From: JBEKTY01 sp049515555
GTDB lineage: Bacteria > Planctomycetota > Planctomycetia > Pirellulales > Thermoguttaceae
Length of the DNA stretch: 64,000 bases
Assembly: GCA_049515555.1 (NCBI GenBank)
Contig: JBEKTY010000029.1
Span: 8,943-72,942 of the forward strand
Direction of reading: 5' to 3'
The notes beneath the pieces are model-generated. The model saw only the letters and a program-made list of their open reading frames with translations, did not search any database and was not told where the DNA came from. The translations under genes and the position numbers were made by a program. The number at the start of each line of letters is the position of its first letter. Positions within the stretch are counted from its first letter, which is position 1. Below, piece by piece: positions 45,816 through 54,036 of the stretch.

Positions 45816-46042
45816 AGAACAACAGCCAATTGACAAATGCGGCTCATTGCGTACTATGGTGGGCGCGATGCCCGCTCCTCTAGGGCCCGAGATTGTTTAT
45901 TCTTCGCACGGTTTGAATGATGCAGAGCGCACCATTAGGGAAGGCGCCATAGCGTTCCAAGATCAGCCACGGCATCAAGAAAACTGTTTTCGGCTACGCA
46001 CGCTTCACAGTCAACCCGGATTGTTATCACCCTCCCCCCTTG

Positions 46043-46071
46043 TTGATGAACGCCGGATGATACGATATGAT
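46043..46071 (+). promoter_or_regulatory. Putative sigma70 promoter of YTV-type gene
   Basis: TTGATG (46043-46048) and TATGAT (46066-46071) are 17 bases apart. The predicted transcript starts near 46078, about 50 bases before ATG 46129. Confidence 0.5.
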
Positions 46072-46128
46072 GGGCAATATTCTGAAAATTGCGTGGTTTC
46101 TCGACCGACCCAGTTCAGGAGACGTACC

Positions 46129-46848
46129 ATGAGAAGGCTACTTGGAGTGCTGTTGATGGTCTTGGCCCTGCCGGCGGTTGCGCCCGGCACGGCAGACGCC
46201 TGTTTTTGCGGGGCGGCCCGTTGGTGTGGGTGCCCGCGGACGTGTTGCGCGGTTGCCGCCTGCCCCACCCCCTGTTGCACGGTCGCCCAGACCTGCGCCG
46301 AGGTGGTGTACGAGCAGCAACAGGTCACGTGCTATCGAACATGCTACCAGCCGGTCTGGGAGCAGAAGCTCGTCGAGTGCGTGCGTGCGGTTCCGGAAAC
46401 GCACTATCGCGACTGCGTCCGCACGGTCTGCCGGCCGGTGTGGGAAACCCAGATGCGAACGGTCAGCCGCACGGTCTGCCGGCCGGTGTGGGAGACCAAG
46501 GTGCGGCAGATGACGTATAACGTGTGCACCCCGCCGCCGTGCGCCCCGTGCAACGCCTGTGCCCCGGCGGCGTGTGCCCCGGCCGTTGAGCAGCGGACCG
46601 TCGATTGCACCTACCAGGTGTGCCACATGGTGCAGGAAGTCCAGACTCAGCAGGTGCCCTGCCAGGTGTGTCGCATGGTCACCGAGTCGCACGTCGAGCG
46701 GGTGCCGTACACGGTGCTCAGGCCGGAGCGCTACCAGGTGAACGTTCCGTGCGTGCATTACGTGGCGCAGCAGGTTCCTTACACGGTGACGCGCTGCGTG
46801 CCCCGGGTAGTCTACAAGACGCTGCCGGTGCCGGCCTGCTGCCAGTGA
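46129..46848 (+). CDS. Cys-rich secreted YTV-repeat protein
   Basis: 239-aa protein. Signal peptide MRRLLGVLLMVLALPAVAPGTADA, then a Cys-rich mature part. Repeats include YQPVWEQKLVECVR, CRPVWETQMRTVSRTV, CRPVWETKVRQM, followed by VPYTVLRPERYQV and VPYTVTRCVPRVVYK, the hallmark of the YTV repeats described in planctomycetes. More than twenty cysteines (CGCPRTCCAVAACPTPCC; CTPPPCAPCNACAPAAC) suggest dense disulfide crosslinking, so a cell-wall or surface matrix component is plausible. Start ATG 46129 has CAGGAG seven bases upstream; the frame is open further upstream without signal or conservation. No enzymatic motif. Function unknown. Confidence 0.75.
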   Translation: MRRLLGVLLMVLALPAVAPGTADACFCGAARWCGCPRTCCAVAACPTPCCTVAQTCAEVVYEQQQVTCYRTCYQPVWEQKLVECVRAVPETHYRDCVRTVCRPVWETQMRTVSRTVCRPVWETKVRQMTYNVCTPPPCAPCNACAPAACAPAVEQRTVDCTYQVCHMVQEVQTQQVPCQVCRMVTESHVERVPYTVLRPERYQVNVPCVHYVAQQVPYTVTRCVPRVVYKTLPVPACCQ

Positions 46849-46955
46849 TATCACTTAGATCCCCCAATTCCGGTACGAGGTTTGAGCTTTGAGCCTTGGC
46901 GGCTCCCTGCTCCCCGCTTAGGACCGGCCAATCAGTTATTGTCGGGTTCGCCAAC

Positions 46956-47009
46956 GTACTCATCTCGCTCCGCGAGATGAAAGCCCATCTCGCGGAGCGA
47001 GATGAGTAC
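46956..47009. repeat. Perfect 24-bp inverted repeat upstream of nifU
   Basis: GTACTCATCTCGCTCCGCGA... (46956-46979) is exactly matched by its reverse complement at 46986-47009 around a 6-base loop. As RNA it would form a very stable hairpin about 60 bases before nifU. It may be a mobile repeat, the terminator of the YTV gene or a leader element. Confidence 0.85.
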
Positions 47010-47035
47010 ACTTATTGATTCTGCGGTCATTACGA

Positions 47036-47067
47036 AATCCCCAAATCCCTAAATCCCCAAATCCCCA
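47036..47067. repeat. AAATCCCC/AAATCCCT octamers before nifU
   Basis: Four tandem octamers end three bases before the nifU ATG and occupy the place of a ribosome site. They are the reverse complement of the tract at 12834-12950, and in both cases the C-rich version is in the sense strand of the downstream gene. Confidence 0.8.
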
Positions 47068-47070
47068 ACC

Positions 47071-48039
47071 ATGGCCTGGGAGTATAGCGAGAAGACCAAG
47101 CAACTGTTCATGGACGCGGTCCATGGCAAGCCGGGGACGCACCTCGGCGAAATCGAGAACCCCGACGGCTTCGGCGAGCACGGCTCGATCGCCTGCGGCG
47201 ACTCGATGCGATTCACCTTCCGGGTGCGGCGTCATCCGACGGACCCCGCCCAGGACGTGATTACCGACGCCCGCTACCTGACCTTCGGCTGCACTTCGGC
47301 CATCGCCGCCTCCGAGGCGCTGTGCACGCTCATCGAGCAGGGCCACTACACGCCCATCCAGGCCCTGAAGGTCAAGAACGAGGACATCGTGAAGTTCCTC
47401 GAGGGCCTGCCCCGGCAGAAGATCCATTGTTCGGTGATGGGGGCCGAGGCCCTCGAATCGGCCGTCTTCAACTGGGCCCACAAGCGCGGCGTCGACCTGG
47501 CGCAGTTGGGCGTCGACATCCACGGCGACGAGAAGGAAGAAGGCCGCATCGTCTGCAACTGCTTCTCGCTCACCGAGCCCTACATTCGCCGCAAGATCAA
47601 GGAGTTGAACCTCCGCACGATCGCCGACATTACCAACGCCATCAAGGCGGGCGGGGCCTGCATGGCCTGCCACCACGTCCCCGGCGGGCTCCAGGACCTG
47701 CTGGACGAGACCTGGGGACCGGCCAAGCCGCTCCAGGTTTTGACGCAAATCAGCCCCCTGGCCCTGGCCGCAAGCCCTGCGCCCAAACTGAGCGATACCG
47801 CCCTCTCGCCCTACCAGTTCGCCAAGAAAGTCGACAAGGTCGTAGCCGAGTACGTGCGGCCCATGCTCCACAACGACGGCGGTGACGTGGAGATCGTCGA
47901 TATCAAGGAGACCATGGTCTACTGCCGCCTGACCGGGGCCTGCAAGGGCTGCGCCGCCGCCGGCCAGACCTTGCGAATGCTCGTCGAGCGCACGCTCAAG
48001 GAAATGGTCGACGAGCGGGTGCGGGTCGTTGAAGTGTAG
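47071..48039 (+). CDS. nifU: Fe-S cluster scaffold NifU
   Basis: 322-aa three-domain NifU. The N-terminal IscU-like scaffold (1-125) has the three cluster cysteines in SIACGDSMRF, GCTSAIAASEAL and KIHCSVMG. A central BFD-like [2Fe-2S] domain (about 155-215) has VCNCFSL and GGACMACHH. The C-terminal NifU (Nfu-like) domain (250-322) has RPMLHNDGGDVEIVD and the CxxC in GACKGCAAA. The protein assembles Fe-S clusters with sulfur from NifS, encoded downstream. No nitrogenase genes are in the window, so it probably serves general cluster assembly, as in many planctomycetes. No clear Shine-Dalgarno is present because octamer repeats fill the leader. Confidence 0.95.
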   Translation: MAWEYSEKTKQLFMDAVHGKPGTHLGEIENPDGFGEHGSIACGDSMRFTFRVRRHPTDPAQDVITDARYLTFGCTSAIAASEALCTLIEQGHYTPIQALKVKNEDIVKFLEGLPRQKIHCSVMGAEALESAVFNWAHKRGVDLAQLGVDIHGDEKEEGRIVCNCFSLTEPYIRRKIKELNLRTIADITNAIKAGGACMACHHVPGGLQDLLDETWGPAKPLQVLTQISPLALAASPAPKLSDTALSPYQFAKKVDKVVAEYVRPMLHNDGGDVEIVDIKETMVYCRLTGACKGCAAAGQTLRMLVERTLKEMVDERVRVVEV

Positions 48040-48089
48040 TATAATGATTCAGGATTAAGGGACTGCGTTCTGGATAGACTTGGCGAGTT

Positions 48090-48168
48090 GGGTGCCACTG
48101 CTGGCTTGTCCAGCAGTGTTGCGCCCGGTGATAGTTCAGCACTGCTGGACGAGCCAGCAGTGGCACCC
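48090..48168. repeat. Inverted repeat, GGCTTGTCCAGCAG family
   Basis: Arms at 48090-48118 and 48140-48168 are almost perfect reverse complements (GCCACTGCTGGCTTGTCCAG core). It lies between nifU and nifS. Confidence 0.85.
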
Positions 48169-48204
48169 CGAAATCATATCCTCACCCGTTTCCCCTCACC
48201 CTAG

Positions 48205-48225
48205 CCCTCTCCCGGAGGGAGAGGG
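48205..48225. repeat. CCCTCTCCC-GGA-GGGAGAGGG hairpin
   Basis: Perfect 9-bp stem with a 3-base loop in the 210-base nifU-nifS gap, 24 bases before the nifS start. The sequence CCTCACCCTAGCCCTCTCCC is a common short interspersed motif in many bacteria. It could affect nifS translation or attenuate read-through. Confidence 0.6.
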
Positions 48226-48249
48226 GACCGGGCGCAAGAGAGCCGGGGC

Positions 48250-49479
48250 ATGCAAGTCATCTACGCCGACAATAACGCCACCACGCCCGTCGCCCCCGAA
48301 GTTCGCCAGGCGATGGAGCCCTTCTTCCGCGACAGCTATTTCAATCCCAGCTCGGCCTACGAGCCCGCCCGGCTGGTGCAGCAGGCGATCACCGCGGCGC
48401 GGCAGACGATTGCGGCCCACCTCGGCCTGGACGACGCCAAGCAGCTCATCTTCACCGGTTGCGCCACGGAGAGCAACAATGCGGCGATCCTGGGCACGGC
48501 CAAGGCCAACCCCCGCCGCCGGCACGTCATTACCACGGCCGTCGAGCACCCGGCCGTGCTCGAAGTCTGCAAGGAGCTGCAGCGCGACGGCTACCGCGTG
48601 ACCTATCTTGGCGTGGATGCCGACGGCAATCTCGACCCGCCGGAGCTCGTCCGCGCCCTGGACCCCGACACGCTCCTGGTCAGCATCATGCACGCCAACA
48701 ACGAGACGGGCGTGATCTTTCCCATCGAGCAACTCTCGCGGCTGGTCAAGGAGACCGACGCCGCGATCGTTTTTCACTGCGACGCGACGCAATCGGTGGG
48801 CAAGGTGGCCATCGACCTGTCCGGCGCGCTGCGGCACGTGGATCTGCTTTCGTTCTCCGGCCACAAGCTGCACGCCCCCAAGGGCGTGGGCGGGCTGGCC
48901 ATCCGCCGCGGCACGCCCTGCCGGCCCTTCCTCATCGGCGGTCACCAGGAGGAAGGCCGCCGGGCGGGGACCGAAAACGTGCCCTACATCATCGGCCTGG
49001 CAACCGCCATGGACCTGGCCGCCCGGTATCTCGATGACGAGCAGACCCGCGTGCGCGGCCTCCGCGACCGCCTGGAATTGGCCCTCGAAGCCCGCATCCC
49101 CCACCTCCAGGTAAACGGCCGGCGGGCCCCACGGCTGCCCAATACGCTCAACGTATCGTGCCATTACGTGGAAGGCGAGGGAATGCTGTACCAGCTCAAC
49201 GAGTTCGGCATCTGCGCCTCCAGCGGCTCGGCCTGCACCTCCGGCTCGTTGGAGCCGTCGCACGTGCTGCGGGCGATGAAGGTCCCCTTTACCGCCGTGC
49301 ACGGCTCCGTCCGATTCAGTCTCAGCCGTTACAACACGGATCAGGACATAGAGCGGATCATCGAGTCGTTCCCGCAGGCCGTGGCCAACCTCCGCCGCAT
49401 GTCGCCCTATTGGGACCAGAAGAACAACGCCCCCCGCGCCGATGCCGAGACCCTGATCGAAGCGAGCCGGAAACGATGA
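48250..49479 (+). CDS. nifS: Cysteine desulfurase NifS
   Basis: 409-aa PLP enzyme of the NifS/IscS class. It has the N-terminal YADNNATTPVAPEV, the PLP Lys in FSGHKLHAPKGVG, the substrate-binding HANNETGVI, and the catalytic loop Cys in SSGSACTSGSLEPSHVL. The short loop with SSGSACTSG places it in class I (IscS/NifS). It removes sulfur from cysteine and hands it to NifU, whose gene lies 210 bases upstream behind two palindromic elements. Its stop overlaps the next start (ATGA at 49476), which ties its translation to a secreted hydrolase and a transporter. Confidence 0.95.
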   Translation: MQVIYADNNATTPVAPEVRQAMEPFFRDSYFNPSSAYEPARLVQQAITAARQTIAAHLGLDDAKQLIFTGCATESNNAAILGTAKANPRRRHVITTAVEHPAVLEVCKELQRDGYRVTYLGVDADGNLDPPELVRALDPDTLLVSIMHANNETGVIFPIEQLSRLVKETDAAIVFHCDATQSVGKVAIDLSGALRHVDLLSFSGHKLHAPKGVGGLAIRRGTPCRPFLIGGHQEEGRRAGTENVPYIIGLATAMDLAARYLDDEQTRVRGLRDRLELALEARIPHLQVNGRRAPRLPNTLNVSCHYVEGEGMLYQLNEFGICASSGSACTSGSLEPSHVLRAMKVPFTAVHGSVRFSLSRYNTDQDIERIIESFPQAVANLRRMSPYWDQKNNAPRADAETLIEASRKR

Positions 49480-51008
49480 AACGTCATACGGCGCCGTTGC
49501 TGCTGCTGGTTCCGGCCCTGATCGCCATCTCGGCTGCGGTTGCCGCAGCGGCGGAGATCGACGTGGCCGGCCAGACCCGGGATGCCCGGGGGCAGGCCGT
49601 TGCCGCCGCTCTCCGCCTCGACACGGCCAAGACCGCGGTGGTCGTCATCGACGTTTGGGACAATCACTGGTGCCGGACCCACGCCGCCCGGGTGGCGGCC
49701 ATGATCCCGCGGATGAACCGCACCCTGGCGGCGGCCCGCAAACTGGGAATGCAAGTGGTCTTCGCCCCCTCGGACGTGGTCCGGTTCTACAAGGACGATC
49801 CGCACCGCCGGGCGATGCAGGCCATCCCGCCGCAGGCCGAGCCGCCCTCAGTGGCGTTTGCTCCGCCCGAGCCGCCCGGCCCCTGCGATCATTGCGAGTG
49901 CGGGCCCGGCCAGCCCTGCCCCAAGGGCAAGGCCTGGACCCGCCAACATCCCGACCTGGCGCTGGCCGCCGCCGACCTCATCGCCGACGGCAACAACGGC
50001 CGCGAGCTGCTCAACCTCTGCCGCCAGCGGGGCATCGACACGCTGCTGTACATAGGCGCCGCCAGCAACATCTGCGTGCTCCACCGGCAGTGCGGCCTGC
50101 TGAACATGAAGCGGCACGGGCTGCGGGCGATCGTCGTGCGGGACCTGGTCCGCGCGATCACCGCCAACGGCATCGGGCCGGACGACCGGCCGGACCCCAA
50201 CTTCACGCCCGGCAAGGGCACGCTGCAGGTCGAGCGGCACATCGAGCAATACATCGCGCCGACGATCCAGAGCCGGCAGATTCTGGCAGCCGCGGGCATG
50301 GACCCGCACGCCGGCGACCATCGGCCGCACCTGGTCCTGGCCATCGCCGAGGCGGAATATCACACCGCCGAGACCTTGCCCCGCTTCGCCGCGAAGTACC
50401 TGGCCCGGGATTTCCGCGTGACCGTCGTCCAGGGCGATCCGGCGAAGCAGGACATGCCGGGCCTCGAGGTGCTCGACGAGGCCGACGGGCTGCTGTTGAG
50501 CATGCGGCGGCAGGCCCTCTCGGCCGCCCAGTTCGACCCCCTGGACCGCTTCATCCGCTCCGGCAAGCCGCTGGTAGTGCTGCGGGCGGCCGTCACGCCG
50601 TTCCAGCTCAACAAGGCGAAATGCCCCGCGGGCCACGTCACCTGGGACCGCTTCGACCGGGAAGTGCTGGGCTGCAACTATCAGTTCTACAACATGAAGT
50701 CGCGCAGCACGGGTTGCGACGTGTGGGTCGAGGCCGCGGCCGCCGGCCATCCGATCCTCGATGGCCTGCCGGCCCGCTTCCACAGCCCGTCGTGGCTCTA
50801 CCGGCAGCGGCCGCTCGCGCCCGCCACAACGCTATTGCTCAGCGGCCGGTGGTCCACGCAAGACCCCGACGAGCCCGTGGCTTGGACCAGCTCCTACCTC
50901 GGCGGCCGCGTGTTCTACACCACGCTCGGCCATCCCGACGACTTCCAAATCGAGGCCTTCAACCGGCTGCTGGCCAACGGCGTGCGCTGGGCGATGGGCA
51001 CCCAATGA
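49476..51008 (+). CDS. Secreted cysteine hydrolase-ThuA fusion
   Basis: 510-aa protein with signal peptide MKRHTAPLLLLVPALIAISAA. Residues 45-245 are an isochorismatase-like cysteine hydrolase: Asp59 in VVVIDVWDNHW and nucleophile Cys200 in YIGAASNICVLH match the family. The usual Lys of the triad is not obvious. An insertion at 130-150 has Cys137, Cys140, Cys142 and Cys148 in PCDHCECGPGQPC, a possible metal or disulfide knot. Residues about 275-510 resemble a ThuA/GATase-like fold (HLVLAIAEAEYHTAETLPRF, LEVLDEADGLLLSM, FIRSGKPLVVLR, GHVTW, GGRVFYTTLGH). The start overlaps the nifS stop. The protein probably hydrolyses a small amide or similar substrate outside the cytoplasm. The following MFS gene may import a product. 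Substrate unknown. Confidence 0.75.
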   Translation: MKRHTAPLLLLVPALIAISAAVAAAAEIDVAGQTRDARGQAVAAALRLDTAKTAVVVIDVWDNHWCRTHAARVAAMIPRMNRTLAAARKLGMQVVFAPSDVVRFYKDDPHRRAMQAIPPQAEPPSVAFAPPEPPGPCDHCECGPGQPCPKGKAWTRQHPDLALAAADLIADGNNGRELLNLCRQRGIDTLLYIGAASNICVLHRQCGLLNMKRHGLRAIVVRDLVRAITANGIGPDDRPDPNFTPGKGTLQVERHIEQYIAPTIQSRQILAAAGMDPHAGDHRPHLVLAIAEAEYHTAETLPRFAAKYLARDFRVTVVQGDPAKQDMPGLEVLDEADGLLLSMRRQALSAAQFDPLDRFIRSGKPLVVLRAAVTPFQLNKAKCPAGHVTWDRFDREVLGCNYQFYNMKSRSTGCDVWVEAAAAGHPILDGLPARFHSPSWLYRQRPLAPATTLLLSGRWSTQDPDEPVAWTSSYLGGRVFYTTLGHPDDFQIEAFNRLLANGVRWAMGTQ

Positions 51009-52351
51009 GCCGAGGCACATTACCATCACACTGGCCGCCTGCCCGGCCGCCGGACGCCCGGCTGAGCCGCGCTCAATGGATGGTCCTGGGCGTTGCCCTG
51101 CTGGGATGGATGTTCGACGGCGTGGAAATGGGGCTGTTCCCCGTGGTCATGCGGCCGGCGCTCCAGAGCATGCTCGGGGTGAATGTCGATCGCGGCATCC
51201 TGCTGGAGCACACCACGTATCTGACGGCGTCGTTCCTCTTGGGCGCCGCCTGCGGCGGCCTGCTGTTCGGCTGGTTGGGCGACCGCCTCGGACGCGTCCG
51301 CACCATGGCCGTGAGCATCCTGGTCTATTCATGCTTCACCGGCACCTGCTACTTCCGCTTCATCGACCAGCCGTGGCAGCTTGGCGCGCTAAGGTTCCTG
51401 GCTTCGTTGGGGATGGGCGGCGAATGGGCCCTGGGCGTGGCCCTGGTCGTCGAGTCCTGGCCGGAGCGCTGGCGCCCGATGCTGGCGGGCGTGATCGGCG
51501 CGGCGGGCAACGTGGGGTACTTGCTCGTCGGCGTGCTGGCCCTCTCGTTCAAGGTCACGCCCGACGATTGGCGCTGGATCATGTTGGCCTGCGCCACTCC
51601 GGCTGCCCTGGCATTCGTGATGTTCCTGCTGATTCCCGAATCGCAGCGCTGGAAGCAGTCGGTGCGCGGGTCCGGGGCGAAACCGCTCCGCGAGATCTTC
51701 ACCACGCGGCTCATCTGGCCCACGCTCTTGGCCACTGCCTTCGCCTCGGTGGCCCTGATCGGAACGTGGGGCGGCGTGACCAATTTCCTGCCTTCGTGGG
51801 TCGGCGAGCTGACCGACCAGAAAGACCCCTATGCCAAGGGGGCCGTGCAGGTGGCCGTCTCGATCGGAGCGATCATCGGCTGCTTCTTCGCGCCGCTTCT
51901 GGGAGGACGATTCGGCCGGCGCCCCACCTATTTCGGCCTGTGCCTGTTCTCGCTCTTGATCTGCGGAGTGGTATTTCGCGGGCTGACGCGCTATGACGGC
52001 CTCTTCCTGCTGATGGCCGTCCTGGCCGGCTGCGCGACCGCCTCATTTTACGGTTGGTTGCCTCTCTACCTCCCCGAACTCTTCCCCACCCGCGTACGCG
52101 CCACCGGACAAGGCCTGAGCTACAACCTCGGCCGGGTCTTCGCGGCAGTCGGCGTGCTCGGCCAAGGGCAGTTGGAAGGCTTCTTTCGAGGAATCGATCG
52201 TACCAGCGGCTCGGTCGGCGGCCTCATCACCTGGACGCTTGCCGACACGACCTACCCCCGGGCATGCGCGACTATCACGCTCATCTACGTCCTGGGCATG
52301 GCGCTGATCTGGCTGGCCCCCGAGACTAAAGGAAAACCCCTGCCCGACTGA
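51005..52351 (+). CDS. MFS transporter
   Basis: 448-aa inner-membrane protein with about twelve hydrophobic segments. The family signature between segments 2 and 3 is present (GLLFGWLGDRLGRVRTM) and a partial second copy follows segment 8 (LLGGRFGRRPTYFG). Features such as DGVEMGLFPVVM in helix 1, FLASLGMGGEWALGVALVVESWP in the helix 4-5 region and LYLPELFPTRVRATGQGLSYNLGR in the C-terminal half are typical of the sugar-porter and aromatic-acid/metabolite:H+ symporter branches. The start ATGA overlaps the preceding stop. It likely imports the product or substrate of the neighbouring hydrolase or enolase-superfamily enzyme. Confidence 0.88.
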   Translation: MSRGTLPSHWPPARPPDARLSRAQWMVLGVALLGWMFDGVEMGLFPVVMRPALQSMLGVNVDRGILLEHTTYLTASFLLGAACGGLLFGWLGDRLGRVRTMAVSILVYSCFTGTCYFRFIDQPWQLGALRFLASLGMGGEWALGVALVVESWPERWRPMLAGVIGAAGNVGYLLVGVLALSFKVTPDDWRWIMLACATPAALAFVMFLLIPESQRWKQSVRGSGAKPLREIFTTRLIWPTLLATAFASVALIGTWGGVTNFLPSWVGELTDQKDPYAKGAVQVAVSIGAIIGCFFAPLLGGRFGRRPTYFGLCLFSLLICGVVFRGLTRYDGLFLLMAVLAGCATASFYGWLPLYLPELFPTRVRATGQGLSYNLGRVFAAVGVLGQGQLEGFFRGIDRTSGSVGGLITWTLADTTYPRACATITLIYVLGMALIWLAPETKGKPLPD

Positions 52352-52359
52352 GCAAGAAC

Positions 52360-52403
52360 GGGGACTGTCCCCATTTTCGTCCGACGAAAATGGGACTGTC
52401 CCC
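52360..52403. repeat. 44-bp GGGGACTGTCCCC palindrome, intergenic copy
   Basis: Same element as at 11326-11369 in reverse orientation with a single base difference. It fills most of the 74-base gap between the MFS stop and the next start, whose own ribosome site lies just outside it. Confidence 0.9.
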
Positions 52404-52425
52404 TTACCGCACAAGGAGCCTTGCC

Positions 52426-53778
52426 ATGGCGAAGCCGACCGACATCCGACTGTGCGAAGTCGGCGCGAGCACGCAGTACCTGAAATACCGTGCCCCGATC
52501 AAGTTCGGCGGCCGGGTGGTCACCGATGCCGTGCTGCTGGACGTGACCGTCGAGGTCGAGACCCGTCGGGGCCTGCGCGGCCGGGGTTGCGGCTCCATGC
52601 CCATGAGCAATACCTGGGCCTGGCCGAGCCAGCAGGTGCCGTCCGATCAGGCCCTGGCGGCCATGCTCGCCCTGGGCCGGCAGGCGGCCGACGCCGCCGG
52701 CGCGTGCCCGCTGGTGGGCCATCCCCTGGAGATCACCCGCGCGCTGGCCGCGGAACACGACCGTGCGGCCGCGGCGATCACCGCCGCGGCCGGCCTGAGC
52801 GAGCCCATGCCCCGGCTGGCACAACTCGTGGCCGCCAGCCCGCTGGAGGCCGCCATCCACGACGCCTACGGCAAGGCCCTGGGCCGCAGCTCCTACCACC
52901 TGTTGGGCCCCGAGTTCGTCAATGCCGATCTGGCCGCCGACCTGACGCCCGAGTTCGCCGGCGAATATCTGGACCGCTATACGCTGCCGGAACCGAAGCC
53001 CAAGATGCCGCTCTACCACCTGGTCGGCGCCTTGGATCCGCTCACCGAGGCGGACCTTGCCCAGCGGCTCGGCGACGGCCTGCCCGAGACCCTCCCCGAG
53101 TGGATCGCTGCCGACGGCCTGACCCATTTGAAGATCAAGCTTAACGGCGACGACCTGGCCTGGGACGTGGCCCGGGTGCTGTCGGTCGAGCGGGTGGCGG
53201 CCCGTGCCCAGGCCGCCCGGGGCTGTGCCGAGTGGCATTACTCGGCCGATTTCAACGAGAAATGCTCGGGTGTGGACTACGTACTGGAGTTCCTGGCCCG
53301 CGTGGCGGAGGGTGCGCCGCAGGCCCTGGCCCGGCTCCAATACATAGAACAGCCCACGCACCGCGACCTGCGGGCCAACCCCGAAAACCGCATGCACCGC
53401 GCCGCCCGCATCAAGCCCGTTGTGATCGACGAATCGCTCGTGGACCTGGAAAGCCTGTTACTCAGCCGCGAGCTGGGCTATTCGGGCGTGGCCCTGAAGG
53501 CCTGCAAGGGCCATAGCGGGGCCCTGCTGATGGGTGCGGCGGCCCAGAAATACGGCATGTTCCTGTGCGTGCAGGACCTGACCTGCCCCGGGGCGTCGTT
53601 CCTGCACTCGGCGAGCCTGGCCGCCCGCGTGCCCGGCGTCGCCGCCATCGAAGGCAACGGCCGCCAATATTGCCCGGCCGGCAACCAGGGCTGGGCCGAG
53701 CGATTCCCCACCATGTTCCACATCACCGACGGCACGGTGGGCACCGCCGCCCTCAGCGGCCCGGGACTGGGCTTCTGA
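52426..53778 (+). CDS. Enolase-superfamily (MR/MLE) enzyme
   Basis: 450-aa protein with an N-terminal capping domain (1-140) and a TIM barrel. Active-site signatures are THLKIKLNGDD with the KxK pair Lys236/Lys238, metal ligands Asp275 (YSADFNEK), Glu309 (YIEQPTHRD) and Asp335/Glu336 (VVIDESLVD), and a sixth-strand Lys (GVALKACKGHS, Lys358 or Lys361). Lys on strands 2 and 6 points to the muconate-lactonising/dipeptide-epimerase-like side of the superfamily, which abstracts a proton next to a carboxylate. It is longer than the usual 350-400 aa. ATG 52426 has AAGGAG seven bases upstream; an earlier ATG at 52390 lies inside the palindrome. Substrate unknown; a catabolic link with the MFS gene is inferred. 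Confidence 0.8.
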   Translation: MAKPTDIRLCEVGASTQYLKYRAPIKFGGRVVTDAVLLDVTVEVETRRGLRGRGCGSMPMSNTWAWPSQQVPSDQALAAMLALGRQAADAAGACPLVGHPLEITRALAAEHDRAAAAITAAAGLSEPMPRLAQLVAASPLEAAIHDAYGKALGRSSYHLLGPEFVNADLAADLTPEFAGEYLDRYTLPEPKPKMPLYHLVGALDPLTEADLAQRLGDGLPETLPEWIAADGLTHLKIKLNGDDLAWDVARVLSVERVAARAQAARGCAEWHYSADFNEKCSGVDYVLEFLARVAEGAPQALARLQYIEQPTHRDLRANPENRMHRAARIKPVVIDESLVDLESLLLSRELGYSGVALKACKGHSGALLMGAAAQKYGMFLCVQDLTCPGASFLHSASLAARVPGVAAIEGNGRQYCPAGNQGWAERFPTMFHITDGTVGTAALSGPGLGF

Positions 53779-54036
53779 GCAAAGGCGGAGGGCGGGAGGC
53801 GGAAGGCGGAAACAGCCGGCGGCTAACAGCCGCCGGAGGGAAGGAGCGCCGGCCGGTGGCACGCCCTGAGGAACGAAGGGGTAGACTGTTCTCTTGGTGG
53901 ATGGGGCGTTCCAAGAGCACCCGGGGGGCTTGTCGGTCGCACTCTGAAGCCGTAGAAAGATGGTCGGCTCGACAGAATGGGAGAGATCGGTGATGCATCG
54001 CCTCCTCCGTACCGCCCCCATTTAAGGCAAGCAGAT

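Larger units (their letters stand above)
45541..46128. other. Intergenic region with repeat, gene remnant, promoter
   Basis: About 590 bases holding an inverted repeat (45565-45639), a decayed minus-strand gene end (45662-45815) and the promoter of the next gene (46043-46071), all listed. The rest (45840-46040) shows nothing recognisable. Confidence 0.45.

Noticed and set aside
49158..49475. Upstream extension of the cysteine hydrolase frame
   Set aside because: It overlaps nifS entirely in another frame, and the signal peptide and ATGA overlap fix the start at 49476. The MFS frame likewise stays open from 49655 but starts at 51005.
47071..49479. nifU/nifS as a sign of nitrogen fixation
   Set aside because: No nifHDK or other nif genes are present, and planctomycetes often use NifU/NifS for general Fe-S assembly.
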